Below, piece after piece: positions 24,249-35,408 of a stretch of 64,000 nucleotides of DNA. Where the stretch lies: positions 4,588,001-4,652,000 of the forward strand of contig NZ_CP165628.1 in assembly GCF_041200025.1 (NCBI RefSeq). Direction: 5' to 3'. How positions within the stretch are numbered: position 1 is the first letter of the stretch; the number at the start of each line of letters is the position of its first letter. The notes under the pieces were generated by a model. The model was given only the letters and a program-made list of their open reading frames with translations, did no database searches and was not told where the DNA came from. This DNA comes from Rouxiella sp. WC2420 (GTDB lineage Bacteria; Pseudomonadota; Gammaproteobacteria; Enterobacterales; Enterobacteriaceae). A program made the position numbers and the translations under genes.

Positions 24249-26591
24249 ATGAAAAAAAGCTTCCCCACCCTGCTGGCCACAATGATTTGGACAGCACTTT
24301 ATAGCCAGGGCGCACTGGCCGATCTCGCTGAACAATGCATGCTCGGCGTGCCGACCTATGACAAACCTTTAGTCACAGGGGACACCAATCAGCTTCCAGT
24401 GAAAATTCAGGCAGATCATGCCCAGGGAACCTATCCTAACGATGCCGTATATACCGGCAACGTTAACGTCGAGCAAGGTAACAGCACGTTAACCGCTGAC
24501 CAGGTTCAACTCAATCAAGTGACGAACCCCAAAGACCCTACGCCACTGAGAACGGCTACCGCAACGGGCGATGTACTGTATTTTGATAATCAGATTAAGC
24601 TCAAAGGCCCTAAAGCCTTCTCTAACCTGAATACCAAAGACACCGACATGCAGAAAGGCGATTATCAGATGGTGGGCCGTCAGGGCCGTGGTACGGCTGA
24701 CCTGATGAAGCAGCGCGACAAGAACCGCTATACCATTCTGAATAACGGTACTTTTACCTCCTGTCTGCCGGGCGATAACAGCTGGAGCGTCGTGGGGACT
24801 ACGATCATCGAAGACCGCCAGGAAGAGCTGGCAGAAATCTGGAATGCCCGTTTCCATATCGGTCCGGTTCCGGTGTTCTATAGCCCTTATATGCAGTTGC
24901 CAATCGGCAACACGCGCCGCTCAGGCTTCCTGATCCCGAATTTGAAATACAGCACCAAGAACGGTGTTGATTTCGCGCTGCCGTATTATTGGAACATCGC
25001 ACCAAATTACGATGCTACCATTACTCCGCACTACATGAGTAAACGTGGTCTCCAGTTACAGAACGAATTCCGTTACCTGACTGCTTTGGGTGCCGGTGTG
25101 ATGGAATTTGACTTCCTGAACAACGATAAAGGTTCCAACGACGAGCATCCAGATTTAGACAGAACAAAACGTTGGATGTTCTACTGGAACCACAACGGCG
25201 TTTACGATCAACACTGGCGCCTCAACGTTGACTATACCAAGGTCAGTGATACTTACTATTTCAACGATTTTGACTCTAAGTATGGTTCGACGACCGACGG
25301 CTATGCTGCGCAAAAATTCAGCGTAGGTTACGCCGATCAGAATTGGGACGCGACGCTGTCAACCAAGCAGTTCCAGATATTCTCTGAAGCTACAACCAAT
25401 AATGTCTACCGCGCCCTGCCGCAGTTAGACATGAACTACTACAAAAACGATCTTGGCCCATTCAATTTCCACACTTATGGCCAAATTGTCAGATTTGACA
25501 ACGTTAACCCTGAATACCCTTCGGCAACCCGCTGGCATGTCGCGCCTGAGATTGATCTGCCGTTAAGCAACCGCTGGGGAAGCTGGGATAACGAAGTCAA
25601 GGTAATGGCGACCCATTACCAGCAGAGTATTCCGGGGGATTATTATCGAGATAACCCGACGACTCCGCTTAAGAGTTCGGTTAACCGCGTTATGCCGGAA
25701 TTCAAGAGTGACGCAAAAATGGTGTTTGACCGCACCATGGACTGGAACTCTGACTACACGCAGACTTTAGAACCGCGTTTGCAATACTTGTATATTCCGT
25801 ATCGCAATCAGAATGATATTCAACAGTACGACTCAACGCTGCTGCAGACCGACTATACTGGCCTGTTCCGCGATCAAAGCTACAGTGGGCTTGACCGTAT
25901 CGCCTCTGCCAACCAGGTTGCATCCGGCGTAACTACCCGTATCTATGACGCGAACTCAGTCGAGCGCTTTAACGTGTCTGCGGGGCAGATTTACTACTTC
26001 ACCCCGCCACGCACAGGCAGCAATGACGCGCTGTACAACAGTAGCAAAACCGGGAGCGTTGTCTGGGCCGGTGACACCTACTACAAAATCAATGATGCCT
26101 GGGCTGTACGCGGTGGCATTCAGTATGACGCACGTCTTGATTCTGTAGCCTTGGGCGATGCGGTACTGGAATATCGTGCTGACGCAGATAGAATGGTCCA
26201 GTTCAGCTACCGTTATGCCAGCTCGGAATATATCGAGGCAACACTGCCTAACCTGACTGACGCAGGATATCAGCAAGGCATTTCTCAGGCCGGGGTTATT
26301 GCAAGCTGGCCTATCGCTGACCGTTGGGCCGTGGTCGGTGCCTATTATTATGACACCAAAGCCAAGCAGGCCGCCGATCAGCTGCTGGGTCTCCAATACA
26401 GCACCTGCTGCTGGGCCGTCAACTTTGGCTACGAGCGCAAGATTATCAACTGGGATTCAACCAGCGAAAAGAGCATATACGACAAAAGTATTGGATTTAA
26501 CATTGAACTTCGCGGCCTTGGTACTAATCAAAACCTCGGAACTGCTGAAATGTTAAAAGGCGGCATACTGCCTTATCAGCGCGCATTCTGA
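24249..26591 (+). CDS. lptD: LPS-assembly outer-membrane protein LptD
   Basis: Beta-barrel that, with LptE, inserts lipopolysaccharide into the outer leaflet. The 780 residues have a signal peptide ending near GALA, an N-terminal OstA/beta-jellyroll domain, and a C-terminal 26-strand barrel. The four cysteines that form the essential inter-domain disulfides are present at 30, 172, 720 and 721. The ribosome-binding site is weak. First gene of the lptD-surA-pdxA-rsmA-apaG-apaH cluster; in E. coli lptD is sigma-E dependent, but I could not assign a sigma-E promoter here. Confidence 0.97.
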   Translation: MKKSFPTLLATMIWTALYSQGALADLAEQCMLGVPTYDKPLVTGDTNQLPVKIQADHAQGTYPNDAVYTGNVNVEQGNSTLTADQVQLNQVTNPKDPTPLRTATATGDVLYFDNQIKLKGPKAFSNLNTKDTDMQKGDYQMVGRQGRGTADLMKQRDKNRYTILNNGTFTSCLPGDNSWSVVGTTIIEDRQEELAEIWNARFHIGPVPVFYSPYMQLPIGNTRRSGFLIPNLKYSTKNGVDFALPYYWNIAPNYDATITPHYMSKRGLQLQNEFRYLTALGAGVMEFDFLNNDKGSNDEHPDLDRTKRWMFYWNHNGVYDQHWRLNVDYTKVSDTYYFNDFDSKYGSTTDGYAAQKFSVGYADQNWDATLSTKQFQIFSEATTNNVYRALPQLDMNYYKNDLGPFNFHTYGQIVRFDNVNPEYPSATRWHVAPEIDLPLSNRWGSWDNEVKVMATHYQQSIPGDYYRDNPTTPLKSSVNRVMPEFKSDAKMVFDRTMDWNSDYTQTLEPRLQYLYIPYRNQNDIQQYDSTLLQTDYTGLFRDQSYSGLDRIASANQVASGVTTRIYDANSVERFNVSAGQIYYFTPPRTGSNDALYNSSKTGSVVWAGDTYYKINDAWAVRGGIQYDARLDSVALGDAVLEYRADADRMVQFSYRYASSEYIEATLPNLTDAGYQQGISQAGVIASWPIADRWAVVGAYYYDTKAKQAADQLLGLQYSTCCWAVNFGYERKIINWDSTSEKSIYDKSIGFNIELRGLGTNQNLGTAEMLKGGILPYQRAF

Positions 26592-26665
26592 TGCTCAACG
26601 GCATGTTGAATTCAGTAAACTTGAAACTTGAATCCGCATTTGCGGAGAAAATAAATGGAAAAAGT

Positions 26666-27961
26666 ATGAAGAACTGGAGAACACTTCTCCTCGGCGTGGT
26701 GCTTTGTGCTAACACCGCGTTCGCAGCACCGCAAGAGGTTGATAAAGTTGCCGCCGTTGTGGATAACGGGGTGGTTCTGGAAAGCGAAGTCAATGACATG
26801 CTGCAGTCCGTTAAGCAGCAGGCTAAAGAATCCAAGCAACAGCTGCCAGATGAAGCGACACTGCGTCGCCAGATCCTCGATCGTCTGATTATGGATAACA
26901 TTCAGCTGCAAATGGCCACCAAAATGGGCATTACACTGACTGACGATGACGTGACCAAAGCTATTGCCGGGATTGCGCAGCAAAACAATCTGACCGTTGA
27001 TCAACTGCGCAGCCGTCTGGCTTACGAAGGTCTTGACTACAACACTTATCGTACCCAGATCCGCAAAGAAATTTTGATTTCTGAAGTGCGCAATGGTGAA
27101 GTTCGTCGTCGCGTGACAATTCTGCCTCAGGAAGTTGATGCGCTGGCTAAACAAATGGCCGCACAGACTGATAACGAAGCAGAATATAATCTGAGCAATA
27201 TCTTGCTGCCGTTACCGCAAAATCCAACTCAGGATCAGGTTGATCAAACCGAAATACTGGCCAAGAAACTTGTTAGTGACCTGAACCACGGCGCTGATTT
27301 TGCGAAAATGGCGATGACTTACTCTGCCGATCCGCACGCCCTTGACGGCGGCAACATGGGCTGGGGCAAGCTGCAAGGTCTGCCTTCACTGTTTGCCCAG
27401 GCTTTGGTTAACGCCAAGAAAGGTCAGGTAGTTGGCCCTATCCGTTCGGGTGTTGGTTTCCACATTCTGAAAGTCAATGACATGCGTCAGGCCGATCAAA
27501 AAGTCTCTGTGACCGAAGTTCACGCTCGCCACATCCTGCTGAAAACGTCTGTAGTTATGACGGATGCACAGGCTCAGGCTAAACTTCAACAAGTGGCAGC
27601 AGCCATCAGAAGCGGCCGTGCCAACTTTGCCGATGAAGCGAAACAGCTTTCTCAGGACCCTGGTTCTGCGGTTAACGGCGGTGACTTGGGCTGGTCTTCA
27701 CCAGACATGTACGATCCGGCATTCCGTGATGCGCTGCTTAAGCTGAAAAAAGGCGAAATCAGTGCGCCTGTTCACTCTTCATACGGCTGGCACTTGATTC
27801 AACTGATTGATACTCGTCAGGTTGATGGGACCAATGCGGCGATGAAAGACAAAGCTTATCGTCTGCTGTTTAACCGTAAATTTGCAGAAGAAGCCCAGTC
27901 CTGGATGCAGGAACAGCGTGCTCAGTCGTACGTAAAAATTCTGGATGGCAATGGACAATAA
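26666..27961 (+). CDS. surA: Periplasmic chaperone / peptidyl-prolyl isomerase SurA
   Basis: Periplasmic chaperone that escorts outer-membrane proteins, including LptD. ATG 26666 gives 431 residues with a signal peptide ([20 protein letters not shown]); upstream in-frame starts would place non-signal residues ahead of it. An N-terminal SurA_N domain is followed by two parvulin domains, the second with [10 protein letters not shown] and GGDLGW. It starts 74 bp after lptD and overlaps pdxA. Confidence 0.96.
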   Translation: MKNWRTLLLGVVLCANTAFAAPQEVDKVAAVVDNGVVLESEVNDMLQSVKQQAKESKQQLPDEATLRRQILDRLIMDNIQLQMATKMGITLTDDDVTKAIAGIAQQNNLTVDQLRSRLAYEGLDYNTYRTQIRKEILISEVRNGEVRRRVTILPQEVDALAKQMAAQTDNEAEYNLSNILLPLPQNPTQDQVDQTEILAKKLVSDLNHGADFAKMAMTYSADPHALDGGNMGWGKLQGLPSLFAQALVNAKKGQVVGPIRSGVGFHILKVNDMRQADQKVSVTEVHARHILLKTSVVMTDAQAQAKLQQVAAAIRSGRANFADEAKQLSQDPGSAVNGGDLGWSSPDMYDPAFRDALLKLKKGEISAPVHSSYGWHLIQLIDTRQVDGTNAAMKDKAYRLLFNRKFAEEAQSWMQEQRAQSYVKILDGNGQ

Positions 27962-29021
27962 TACCCACGTGACTCAATCAGTGGTCATTACCCCCGGCGA
28001 ACCTGCCGGGGTTGGGCCTGATCTGGTTCTTGCACTGGCTCAACGGGACTGGCCCGTTGAGCTTGTCGTTTGTGCGTGCCCGTCTTTGCTGCTTTCCCGA
28101 GCCAAGGCGTTAGGTCTGCCCGTTCGTTTACTGGATTATCGCCCAGGTTTTGCCAAACCTCAGGCGGCTGGCACGCTGACCGTTCTTCCCGTGCCACTGG
28201 CTGAAACTGCTGTCGCGGGTGAGCTTAACGTTGCCAACGGCCCGTATGTGGTTGAAACCCTGGCTCGCGCCTGTGACGGCGCGCTAAACGGTGAGTTTGC
28301 TGCGCTGATTACCGGTCCGGTTCAGAAAAGTATCATCAATGACGCCGGCATTCCGTTTATCGGTCATACCGAATTCTTCGCCGATCGCAGCCTGTGCGAC
28401 CGAGTAGTAATGATGCTGGCGACGGAAGAGCTCCGCGTTGCGCTGGCGACCACGCACCTGCCATTAAAGGACGTATCGGACGCCATCACTCAGCAGAGCC
28501 TGCATGAAGTGATCACCATTCTTGATAACGACCTGAAAACAAAATTTGGCATCGCGTCTCCACAGATTTACGTCTGCGGCTTGAACCCTCATGCGGGCGA
28601 AGGCGGGCACATGGGTCGTGAAGAAATCGATACCATCACGCCTGCGCTCAACTCGCTGCGTGAAAAAGGCATCAACCTGATTGGCCCATTGCCGGCAGAT
28701 ACGCTTTTCCAGCCAAAATATCTGCAACACGCTGATGCCGTGCTGGCCATGTATCACGATCAGGGCCTTCCGGTGTTAAAATATCAGGGATTTGGTCGGG
28801 CAGTGAATATTACTCTGGGGCTGCCGTTTATTCGCACCTCGGTAGATCACGGCACCGCACTGGATCTTGCTGCAACCGGCAAAGCCGACGTTGGCAGCTT
28901 TATTACCGCATTAAATCTTGCCATTAACATGGCCTCTGTCAGTAATGACATCAATCTGTCTGCAATGACGACTCATGTCAGCACCGACAACAACAGTAGT
29001 GTAAAAAACAGCAATGAATAA
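27951..29021 (+). CDS. pdxA: 4-hydroxythreonine-4-phosphate dehydrogenase
   Basis: NAD-dependent step of pyridoxal-5'-phosphate synthesis. Motifs include [20 protein letters not shown], and the C-terminal [19 protein letters not shown] and [15 protein letters not shown] 27951 gives 356 residues; ATG 27945 would add two. E. coli PdxA has 329: here a tail of about 25 Ser/Asn/Thr-rich residues follows the conserved FITALNLAI and overlaps rsmA by 8 bp. The gene also overlaps the end of surA by 11 bp. Confidence 0.95.
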   Translation: MDNNTHVTQSVVITPGEPAGVGPDLVLALAQRDWPVELVVCACPSLLLSRAKALGLPVRLLDYRPGFAKPQAAGTLTVLPVPLAETAVAGELNVANGPYVVETLARACDGALNGEFAALITGPVQKSIINDAGIPFIGHTEFFADRSLCDRVVMMLATEELRVALATTHLPLKDVSDAITQQSLHEVITILDNDLKTKFGIASPQIYVCGLNPHAGEGGHMGREEIDTITPALNSLREKGINLIGPLPADTLFQPKYLQHADAVLAMYHDQGLPVLKYQGFGRAVNITLGLPFIRTSVDHGTALDLAATGKADVGSFITALNLAINMASVSNDINLSAMTTHVSTDNNSSVKNSNE

Positions 29022-29832
29022 TCGAGTCCACCAAGGCCACTTTGCCCGTAAACGCTTTGGACAAAACTTTTTAAAAGATCAGTTTGTCATCGATAGCATC
29101 GTTTCGGCGATCCATCCCCTGCCCGGCCAGGCCGTAGTTGAAATCGGTCCCGGTCTGGCGGCGTTGACCGAGCCGGTCGCGGCACGTCTGGATAGCATGA
29201 CGGTAATTGAGCTTGACCGTGATTTGGCGGCCCGACTTGAGGTTAATCCCAAGCTGGCCAACAAGCTGCGTGTCATTCAGGCCGATGCGATGACCGTTAA
29301 CTTTGGCGAACTGTCAGAAGAGCTGGGCCAGCCGCTGCGCGTGTTCGGCAACCTGCCGTACAACATCTCGACGCCGTTGATGTTCCATCTCTTCACCTAC
29401 ACCACCTCGATTAGTGACATGCATTTCATGTTGCAGAAAGAAGTAGTGAATCGTCTGGTGGCTGGACCGAACAGCAAGGCTTACGGGCGTTTGAGCGTGA
29501 TGGCGCAGTATTACTGCAACATCATTCCAGTGCTCGAAGTACCACCGGAATCCTTTACACCGGCCCCTAAAGTGGATTCAGCCGTAGTGCGTTTGACGCC
29601 GCATGCAGAAATTCCTTATCCTGTGTCTGATATTCGTATTCTGGCGCGCTTGACCACCGACGCTTTTAACCAGCGCCGCAAAACCATCCGCAACAGTCTG
29701 GGGCATTTGTTCACTCCAGAGCAGATGACTGAACTGGGTCTGGATCTATCAATGCGTGCCGAGAATATTTCCGTTGAAAGTTATTGCAAGCTGGCTAACT
29801 GGCTTTCAGTACGTAAAAACAACGAACAGTAA
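29014..29832 (+). CDS. rsmA: 16S rRNA dimethyladenosine transferase
   Basis: Dimethylates A1518 and A1519 of 16S rRNA; its loss gives kasugamycin resistance. The 272 residues include the SAM-binding [11 protein letters not shown] (motif I, near 42-52) and the catalytic NLPY at 113-116. It starts inside the 3' end of pdxA. Confidence 0.97.
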   Translation: MNNRVHQGHFARKRFGQNFLKDQFVIDSIVSAIHPLPGQAVVEIGPGLAALTEPVAARLDSMTVIELDRDLAARLEVNPKLANKLRVIQADAMTVNFGELSEELGQPLRVFGNLPYNISTPLMFHLFTYTTSISDMHFMLQKEVVNRLVAGPNSKAYGRLSVMAQYYCNIIPVLEVPPESFTPAPKVDSAVVRLTPHAEIPYPVSDIRILARLTTDAFNQRRKTIRNSLGHLFTPEQMTELGLDLSMRAENISVESYCKLANWLSVRKNNEQ

Positions 29833-29852
29833 ACCTCAGCTGGAGTCACGTT

Positions 29853-30230
29853 ATGCTTAATGCCCCGCGAGTCAGTATTCAGGTACAAAGTATCTACATA
29901 GAATCTCAGTCGATACCGGAAGAACAGCGATATGTTTTCGCCTATACCATTACTATCCGCAATCTCGGGCGTCATAACGTACAGCTTTTGCGCCGTTACT
30001 GGCTGATAACCAACAGTAACGGCCATAAGACAGAGGTTCAGGGAGAGGGCGTTATTGGCGAACAACCGCTGATTACTCCCGCTGGCGAATTCCATTACAC
30101 CAGCGGCGCTATCCTTGAAACACCCATGGGCACTATGGAAGGCCATTACGAAATGATCGATCAAGACGGTAACCCCTTCCGCGTCGCTATCCCCGTATTT
30201 CGCCTTGCACTCCCTACCCTGATTAATTGA
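29853..30230 (+). CDS. apaG: ApaG protein
   Basis: Small DUF525-family protein of 125 residues with an immunoglobulin-like fold; its biochemical role is not well defined. It contains the characteristic YTITIRNLG...LLRRYWLIT and [22 protein letters not shown]. Located 20 bp after rsmA behind GGAG. Confidence 0.95.
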   Translation: MLNAPRVSIQVQSIYIESQSIPEEQRYVFAYTITIRNLGRHNVQLLRRYWLITNSNGHKTEVQGEGVIGEQPLITPAGEFHYTSGAILETPMGTMEGHYEMIDQDGNPFRVAIPVFRLALPTLIN

Positions 30231-30250
30231 GTTTCAAGTAAGAAGGTAAA

Positions 30251-31087
30251 ATGTCGACATACTTAGTGGGTGATATTCATGGCTGTCTGGATGAGCTTAA
30301 AGCCCTTCTCGCACAGGTAGCTTTTAACCCACAGCAGGATACTTTGTGGCTGACCGGCGATCTGGTTTCTCGCGGCCCAGATTCTCTTGGAGTCCTGCGA
30401 TATGTCAGCAGTCTGGGCGATTCCGTTCGTATGGTATTGGGCAACCATGATCTGCATCTGCTGGCCATCTTTGCCGGCATCACGCCAAATAAGCCAAAAG
30501 ACAAACTGACTCCGCTGCTGGAAGCCGAGGATGCCGACGAGCTGATTAACTGGCTGCGCCGCCAACCGGTATTACAGATTGATGATGAGTTAAAGCTGGT
30601 GATGGGACATGCGGGTATTACCCCGCAATGGAATATCGAGACGGCAAAAATTTGCGCTCGTGAAGTTGAAGCAATTCTCGGCAGCGACAGTTATCCGCTG
30701 TTCCTGGATGCGATGTACGGCGATATGCCAAACAACTGGTCGGAAGACCTCAGCGGCCTTTCTCGCCTGCGCTTTAGCACCAATGCGCTAACCCGTATGC
30801 GCTATTGTTTCCCCAACGGCGAGCTGGATATGATCTGCAAAGATGCTCCGGAAGATGCGCCGCGCCCGCTCAAACCCTGGTTCGCGCTGCCAGGCAAAGT
30901 CATGGAAGAAGGCTATAGCATTATCTTTGGCCATTGGGCATCGTTAGAGGGCAAAGGTACGCCTGAAGGCATTTATGGTTTGGATACTGGATGCTGCTGG
31001 GGCGGGGTAATGACCCTGCTGCGCTGGGAAGATCAAACCTATTTCACCCAGCCCGCCTTTCGTCGCAAAGACAAACAGGCTTCTTGA
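30251..31087 (+). CDS. apaH: Diadenosine tetraphosphatase (symmetrical)
   Basis: Hydrolyses Ap4A to two ADP and also acts on Np4-capped RNA 5' ends. Metallophosphatase residues are visible: Asp8 and His10 in GDIHGC, Asp37 in TGDLVSRGP, and Asn65/His66 in LGNHDLH. The 278 residues match family length. Last gene of the cluster. Confidence 0.96.
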   Translation: MSTYLVGDIHGCLDELKALLAQVAFNPQQDTLWLTGDLVSRGPDSLGVLRYVSSLGDSVRMVLGNHDLHLLAIFAGITPNKPKDKLTPLLEAEDADELINWLRRQPVLQIDDELKLVMGHAGITPQWNIETAKICAREVEAILGSDSYPLFLDAMYGDMPNNWSEDLSGLSRLRFSTNALTRMRYCFPNGELDMICKDAPEDAPRPLKPWFALPGKVMEEGYSIIFGHWASLEGKGTPEGIYGLDTGCCWGGVMTLLRWEDQTYFTQPAFRRKDKQAS

Positions 31088-31131
31088 TTTTTAAAGCTCT
31101 GGCTGTTGTGTGACAGTTGGCTGAAAAAGCA

Positions 31132-31154
31132 AAAGGCACCCATTGGGTGCCTTT
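31132..31154 (+). terminator. Hairpin between apaH and folA
   Basis: Ten-bp stem AAAGGCACCC / GGGTGCCTTT with an ATT loop. The T tract is poor on both sides (GTTGCTTTC on the plus side), so termination strength is uncertain, but its position between convergent genes fits a shared terminator. Confidence 0.7.
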
Positions 31155-31160
31155 GTTGCT

Positions 31161-31192
31161 TTCAATTCTGGTTACATTCAATTCTGGTTACA
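31161..31192. repeat. Two exact tandem copies of a 16-bp unit
   Basis: The unit TTCAATTCTGGTTACA occurs twice in tandem and is followed by TTGAATTC, which is inverted relative to the unit's start. It lies 22 bp past the folA stop, in the folA 3' region, and looks like a small replication-slippage duplication. Confidence 0.9.
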
Positions 31193-31213
31193 TTGAATTC
31201 TATGCGGGCGAAA

Positions 31214-31702
31214 TTACTCGCCGCGGCGATCCAGAATTTCAAAACAATAGCCGTGAGTGTTCGCTTCATCTGCGTCATGGAACTCGCTAAATACGCTTTC
31301 CCACTCGTCAGGTTCGTAGTCAGGGAAATGCGTGTCCCCTTCAACTTCAGCATCAATGTGTGTCAGATACAGGCGGTTGGCGCGCTTGAGGAACTGGGTG
31401 TAGACTTTCCCCCCTCCCATAATCATCACTTCTTCTGCATTACCCGCTGCAGATAAAGCTTCATCGACAGAGCTTACCCAGGTTACGCCATCCAGGCTTC
31501 CAGGCTGGCTGCTGATAACGATATTTAGACGACCAGGTAATGGTCGGCCAATCGACTCGAAAGTCTTGCGCCCCATAATAACCGGTTTGTTCAGCGTGTT
31601 ACGCTTGAACCAAGCCAGGTCACCCGGTAAATGCCAGGGCATAGCGTTTTCCATACCGATAACGCGATCCGCTGCCATTGCAGCGATCAGGCTGATAATC
31701 AT
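31214..31702 (-). CDS. folA: Dihydrofolate reductase
   Basis: NADPH-dependent reduction of dihydrofolate; the trimethoprim target. The 162 residues contain the substrate-binding [12 protein letters not shown] with catalytic Asp28 (Asp27 in E. coli), [18 protein letters not shown], and the conserved IMGGGKVY. Chromosomal type, not a plasmid dfr allele. Confidence 0.97.
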   Translation of the reverse strand: MIISLIAAMAADRVIGMENAMPWHLPGDLAWFKRNTLNKPVIMGRKTFESIGRPLPGRLNIVISSQPGSLDGVTWVSSVDEALSAAGNAEEVMIMGGGKVYTQFLKRANRLYLTHIDAEVEGDTHFPDYEPDEWESVFSEFHDADEANTHGYCFEILDRRGE

Positions 31703-32135
31703 CGTGAAACCTTTGGTGAAGTGCTAATAAGAATAGATTCGTGGTTCCGCCAGCAGACGACATACAGCAGACCAGGAACAAATTCTATGTCGGGGCAGAA
31801 AAGAGCCACACTATACGGAAAGGCTAATCGCCCGTCGATAGGGATAATGTGCCTTGCTGAAGATATAAGAGACCTCTTAGCACAGGCTGACTTCGGCAGA
31901 ACAATACACTAACTGGTTAGCTTTAAGGGGGTGTAAAGCGTCAAACCTTCTAATTCAGGCAGCGCATCGTGCTAACACAGCCGTAAAGTTAACCAACCAT
32001 GTAAACTGTTCCATACATCGTGGGTGAGAATGTATACAAACGGGAAAGGTCCCCATATTCTGCCCCTGTTAAAAATCAGCGATTGGCGTATGATGCCGCC
32101 ATAATTTTTCTCGCTCCTTGATAACGGTCAGTGAA
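31703..32135. other. folA to exporter gap, no gene seen
   Basis: A 433-bp divergent control region. A TATGAT hexamer at 32089-32094 is a possible -10 box for the downstream exporter; a matching folA promoter was not resolved. The only open frames are short and lack ribosome-binding sites. Confidence 0.5.
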
Positions 32136-32750
32136 ATGCTCGAAACCTCTTTGTTTGTCGCGACCATCGCCGCGTTGGGGATGATCTCCCCTGGTCCGGA
32201 TTTCTTTCTGGTGATTAAGAATGCCGCGCGCTATCCACGCCCCGCAGCGCTGATGACCTCGCTCGGCGTGGTTTGTGGCGTGATAACTCATATGTCGTAT
32301 TGCGTGGCAGGGCTGGCGGTGGTGATCACCAAAACGCCATGGCTGTTTGATTTACTGAAATACGTGGGCGCAGCTTATCTGATTTGGGTCGGCATTCAGG
32401 CGCTGTTTTCGCGTACCAATAGCAAGATGAATCTGGACAATGTTGCGCCACAGCAAGTCAAACTGGGTAAAGCATTTGTGCAGGGTTACCTGTGCAACCT
32501 GCTGAACCCTAAAGCCACGCTATTTTTCCTGGCAATGTTTACTCAGGTTTTACAGATCAACTCAAGCCTGGGCGACAAGCTGTGGTATGCCTCAATTATC
32601 GTCGGACTTTCCGTGATCTGGTGGCCGCTGTTGGTGGTGCTTATCCAAAGCGGTCCGGTGCGTCGCGGTCTGGCCAAGGCGCAAAAGCTGATTGATAAAA
32701 TGCTCGGCGGCGTGCTTATCGCGTTGGGTATTAAAGTAGCTCTGAGCTGA
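32136..32750 (+). CDS. LysE/RhtB-family amino-acid exporter
   Basis: Small inner-membrane exporter of the LysE/RhtB family, whose members export amino acids such as threonine, homoserine and lysine; the substrate here is unknown. From ATG 32136 it has 204 residues and about six membrane segments. The family hallmark SPGPDFFLVIKNA sits near residue 18, and CNLLNPKATLFFLAMF near the middle. The overall look is RhtC-like. A TTG at 32118 would add six residues. It is not at this place in E. coli and converges on kefC. Confidence 0.85.
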   Translation: MLETSLFVATIAALGMISPGPDFFLVIKNAARYPRPAALMTSLGVVCGVITHMSYCVAGLAVVITKTPWLFDLLKYVGAAYLIWVGIQALFSRTNSKMNLDNVAPQQVKLGKAFVQGYLCNLLNPKATLFFLAMFTQVLQINSSLGDKLWYASIIVGLSVIWWPLLVVLIQSGPVRRGLAKAQKLIDKMLGGVLIALGIKVALS

Positions 32751-32773
32751 TTGTCGATTTACACCTCAGATAA

Positions 32774-32802
32774 AAAAAGCGCATTCATTGAATGCGCTTT
32801 TT
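32774..32802 (+). terminator. Bidirectional terminator between exporter and kefC
   Basis: Stem GCGCATTC / GAATGCGC with loop ATT, extended by A5/T5 on the two sides, between convergent genes. Confidence 0.9.
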
Positions 32803-32822
32803 AGCATCAGGCCAGGGGAAAC

Positions 32823-34676
32823 TTACCCCTCCTTCGCCTCAATCACGTCGTGTTCAGGCGCTTTACCATCAATACTTCCGCGCCAACTTTGCTGCTGTTC
32901 CCCCAAACGTTGCTGATCTTCCTCGATTGCTGCGGTCAACATATCGCGAGCACGGGCCAGACCAGCAAGGCGGAATTCGGTATCCTCATAGTTCGCCAGA
33001 GTCGCTTCCAGCATCTTCAGGTTGAAGAATTTGAACTGTTCGGCTTTTTCTCGCGCTTCATAAGGATCCAACCCCAATAGCTCCAGTGTTTCCCGTCCTG
33101 CACGCAAAGAACCTTCAAACAGTTCACGCTCTGGCGCTTCAACGCCAAGCTGACGAAGCTGATACCAGTGGTCAACGTCACGAGCACGGGCAATGATTTT
33201 AAGATTCGGGAAATTCTCTTTCGCCAAACGGGTCAGTTCAAGGTTAGCCGCAACATCATCGATAGCGTTGATTAACACCTTGGCCTGAGCTGCACCGGCA
33301 GACTCGAGCAGGTCCACGCGCGTTGCATCACCGTAAAACACCTTGGTGCCGAATTTACGCAGAGTCTCGATGTGATCAGGATCGTTGTCCAAAACCACCG
33401 TGTGCACATTGTTAGCCAGCAGCAAACGACCGGCGATTTGCCCGAAACGTCCAAAGCCGGCAATAATTACGCTCGCGTGCTCGTCGTCGATGATATCCTG
33501 CGGACGATCGTCCTTCGGCGCATTTCGCTCCAACCGGCTGGCAATCACCAGTAATATCGGCGTTACCGCCATAGATAGCGCAACTGCCAGCGTCAGCGCT
33601 TTAGCCCAATCGGCTGGAAGTACCCCTGCCAGCTGGGCCGCACTGAAGATAACAAACGCGAACTCACTGCCCTGACCCAGTAAAATGGCAAACATTCCGC
33701 GCTGGCGCTTTGGCACACTCAGCATTGGCGCAATGATCCACAGCAGAGCGGCTTTTAAAGCCATAAAACCAACCAGCAAACCGGCGATCAGCAGCGGATG
33801 ATGAATCAGCGTTCCAAAGTCGATAGACATACCGACGCCAATAAAGAACAGCCCGAGCAGCAAACCTTTGAAAGGCTGAATATCGCTTTCGAGTGCGTGA
33901 CGATATTCAGAGCTGGCAAGCATTACCCCAGCCAGGAATGCTCCCATCGCCATCGACAGTCCCGCCATTTCCAGAAGCAGACCGAAGCCAAATACCAGGA
34001 ACAACGCCACGGCACTGAACACTTCACGCATGTTGGAACGGGCAACAAAATGCAGCACCGGGCGAGCCACGTAGCGACCCAGCAGAATCACGATCGCCAG
34101 CGCGCCAACCACTTTTGCCGCCGAAATACCAAATGCCAGCATGGTGGTTGATTCGCCGGTGCTGGCCAGCAGTGGGATCATCGCCACCAGCGGGATAGCC
34201 GCGATATCCTGGAACAGCAGCACGGCAAAGGCGCTGCGACCAATCGGCGTAGGCGTCAGACTGCGCTCACTCATCGCCTGCATGGCAATGGCGGTTGAGG
34301 ACAGCGCCAGCGTCAGGCCAATCAGAATGGCAATTTTCCAGTCGAGGCCTAACGCGGCGCAAAACGCGCTGAGCACCAGTCCACAGCCCACTATCTGGAT
34401 ACTACCGCCACCAAATACCGAGGCACGCAGGGTCCAGAGCCTTTTGGGATCTAGCTCAAGGCCAATAATGAATAACATCAGCACTACGCCAATTTCGGCG
34501 AAGGTCAGTATCGATTCGACATCAGAGACCAGTTTTAAGCCCCACGGGCCGATGATGCATCCGGCAATCAGATAACCCAGCACGGAGCCTAAACCGAAAC
34601 GCACGGCAATCGGGACAAACAGCGCGGCTGATCCAAGGTAGATAAGCCCCTCAATCATCATGCCGTGATTATCCAT
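32823..34676 (-). CDS. kefC: Glutathione-regulated potassium-efflux system protein KefC
   Basis: Potassium/proton efflux protein held shut by glutathione and opened by glutathione adducts, protecting against electrophiles by acidifying the cytoplasm. From ATG 34676 it has 617 residues (620 in E. coli): a CPA2 membrane domain ([24 protein letters not shown] onward, about 12 segments), then an RCK/KTN domain with the nucleotide-binding [14 protein letters not shown] near residue 400, and a short C-terminal tail. The start overlaps the kefF stop by 8 bp. Confidence 0.96.
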   Translation of the reverse strand: MDNHGMMIEGLIYLGSAALFVPIAVRFGLGSVLGYLIAGCIIGPWGLKLVSDVESILTFAEIGVVLMLFIIGLELDPKRLWTLRASVFGGGSIQIVGCGLVLSAFCAALGLDWKIAILIGLTLALSSTAIAMQAMSERSLTPTPIGRSAFAVLLFQDIAAIPLVAMIPLLASTGESTTMLAFGISAAKVVGALAIVILLGRYVARPVLHFVARSNMREVFSAVALFLVFGFGLLLEMAGLSMAMGAFLAGVMLASSEYRHALESDIQPFKGLLLGLFFIGVGMSIDFGTLIHHPLLIAGLLVGFMALKAALLWIIAPMLSVPKRQRGMFAILLGQGSEFAFVIFSAAQLAGVLPADWAKALTLAVALSMAVTPILLVIASRLERNAPKDDRPQDIIDDEHASVIIAGFGRFGQIAGRLLLANNVHTVVLDNDPDHIETLRKFGTKVFYGDATRVDLLESAGAAQAKVLINAIDDVAANLELTRLAKENFPNLKIIARARDVDHWYQLRQLGVEAPERELFEGSLRAGRETLELLGLDPYEAREKAEQFKFFNLKMLEATLANYEDTEFRLAGLARARDMLTAAIEEDQQRLGEQQQSWRGSIDGKAPEHDVIEAKEG

Positions 34677-35244
34677 TGGTTTCTCCTTCCATTGCCTGAG
34701 GCTGAACGGCAACCGCTGCCGGATGTGCTGTTTGCCAGTCGATAAGCCGCTGACGATAAGCTAATGCGGCGGCACTAATCGCCACCTCGTCGCAGGTAAA
34801 TGTGTTATGCAAGGCAAAATAGGGCTGCCATTTCATGCCGCAGTACAACGCAGTAGCCTCAAGTGGCTGCGCCAGAGCAGAGAAATCAGGGTGATGACCC
34901 AGTTGAAAATGCTGTTCGTTACCGCCGGTAGTCACCGCCCACATACAGCCTTTGCCGTTAAGTGCATCCCCGCCGTGACCATAGGCCCAGCCGTGCTCCA
35001 ACACCTTGTCGATCCACAGTTTGACCAACGGAGGTAAGCCGTACCACTGCATTGGATGTTGGAAAATTATCAAATCAGCTTCTTCTACTGCTTTTTGTTC
35101 GGCTTTAATGTCAATGGTGAAGTCAGGATAAAGATCGTAGAGAGATCTGATTTTTACGTCAGGAAGATCCTTTATTTCCTGAAGTAAACGCTTATTGGCA
35201 TGAGAATGCCGAGGATAAGGGTGAGCATAAATAATCAGGATCAT
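34669..35244 (-). CDS. kefF: KefC ancillary NAD(P)H oxidoreductase KefF
   Basis: Flavodoxin-fold quinone reductase that binds KefC and is needed for full KefC activity. The 191 residues carry [17 protein letters not shown] at the N terminus and the family segment [21 protein letters not shown]. Upstream of and overlapping kefC, so a two-gene operon as in E. coli. Confidence 0.95.
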   Translation of the reverse strand: MILIIYAHPYPRHSHANKRLLQEIKDLPDVKIRSLYDLYPDFTIDIKAEQKAVEEADLIIFQHPMQWYGLPPLVKLWIDKVLEHGWAYGHGGDALNGKGCMWAVTTGGNEQHFQLGHHPDFSALAQPLEATALYCGMKWQPYFALHNTFTCDEVAISAAALAYRQRLIDWQTAHPAAVAVQPQAMEGETNG

Positions 35245-35344
35245 AAAAGGTCCATTAAAATCGTATTTTGAACAGCATACGCAACTTTGGACCAGAGGAA
35301 AAACATGCCTGCTATTGATTAAGTTAAATTAATTAAAAAAAGTA

Positions 35345-35375
35345 AAAAAAAGGGCGCTGCACAATGCGGCGCCCT
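35345..35375 (-). terminator. carAB terminator
   Basis: On the minus strand a 7-bp stem AGGGCGC / GCGCCCT with an 11-base loop is followed by a run of eight T. It lies about 35 bp after carB. Confidence 0.9.
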
Positions 35376-35408
35376 CAATTTCTTCAGCAATTAAATCTAA
35401 TCAGTGGA

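Noticed and set aside
31631-31912. A 93-codon plus-strand frame over the folA start
   Set aside because: Overlaps folA in antisense, with no ribosome-binding site or recognisable sequence.
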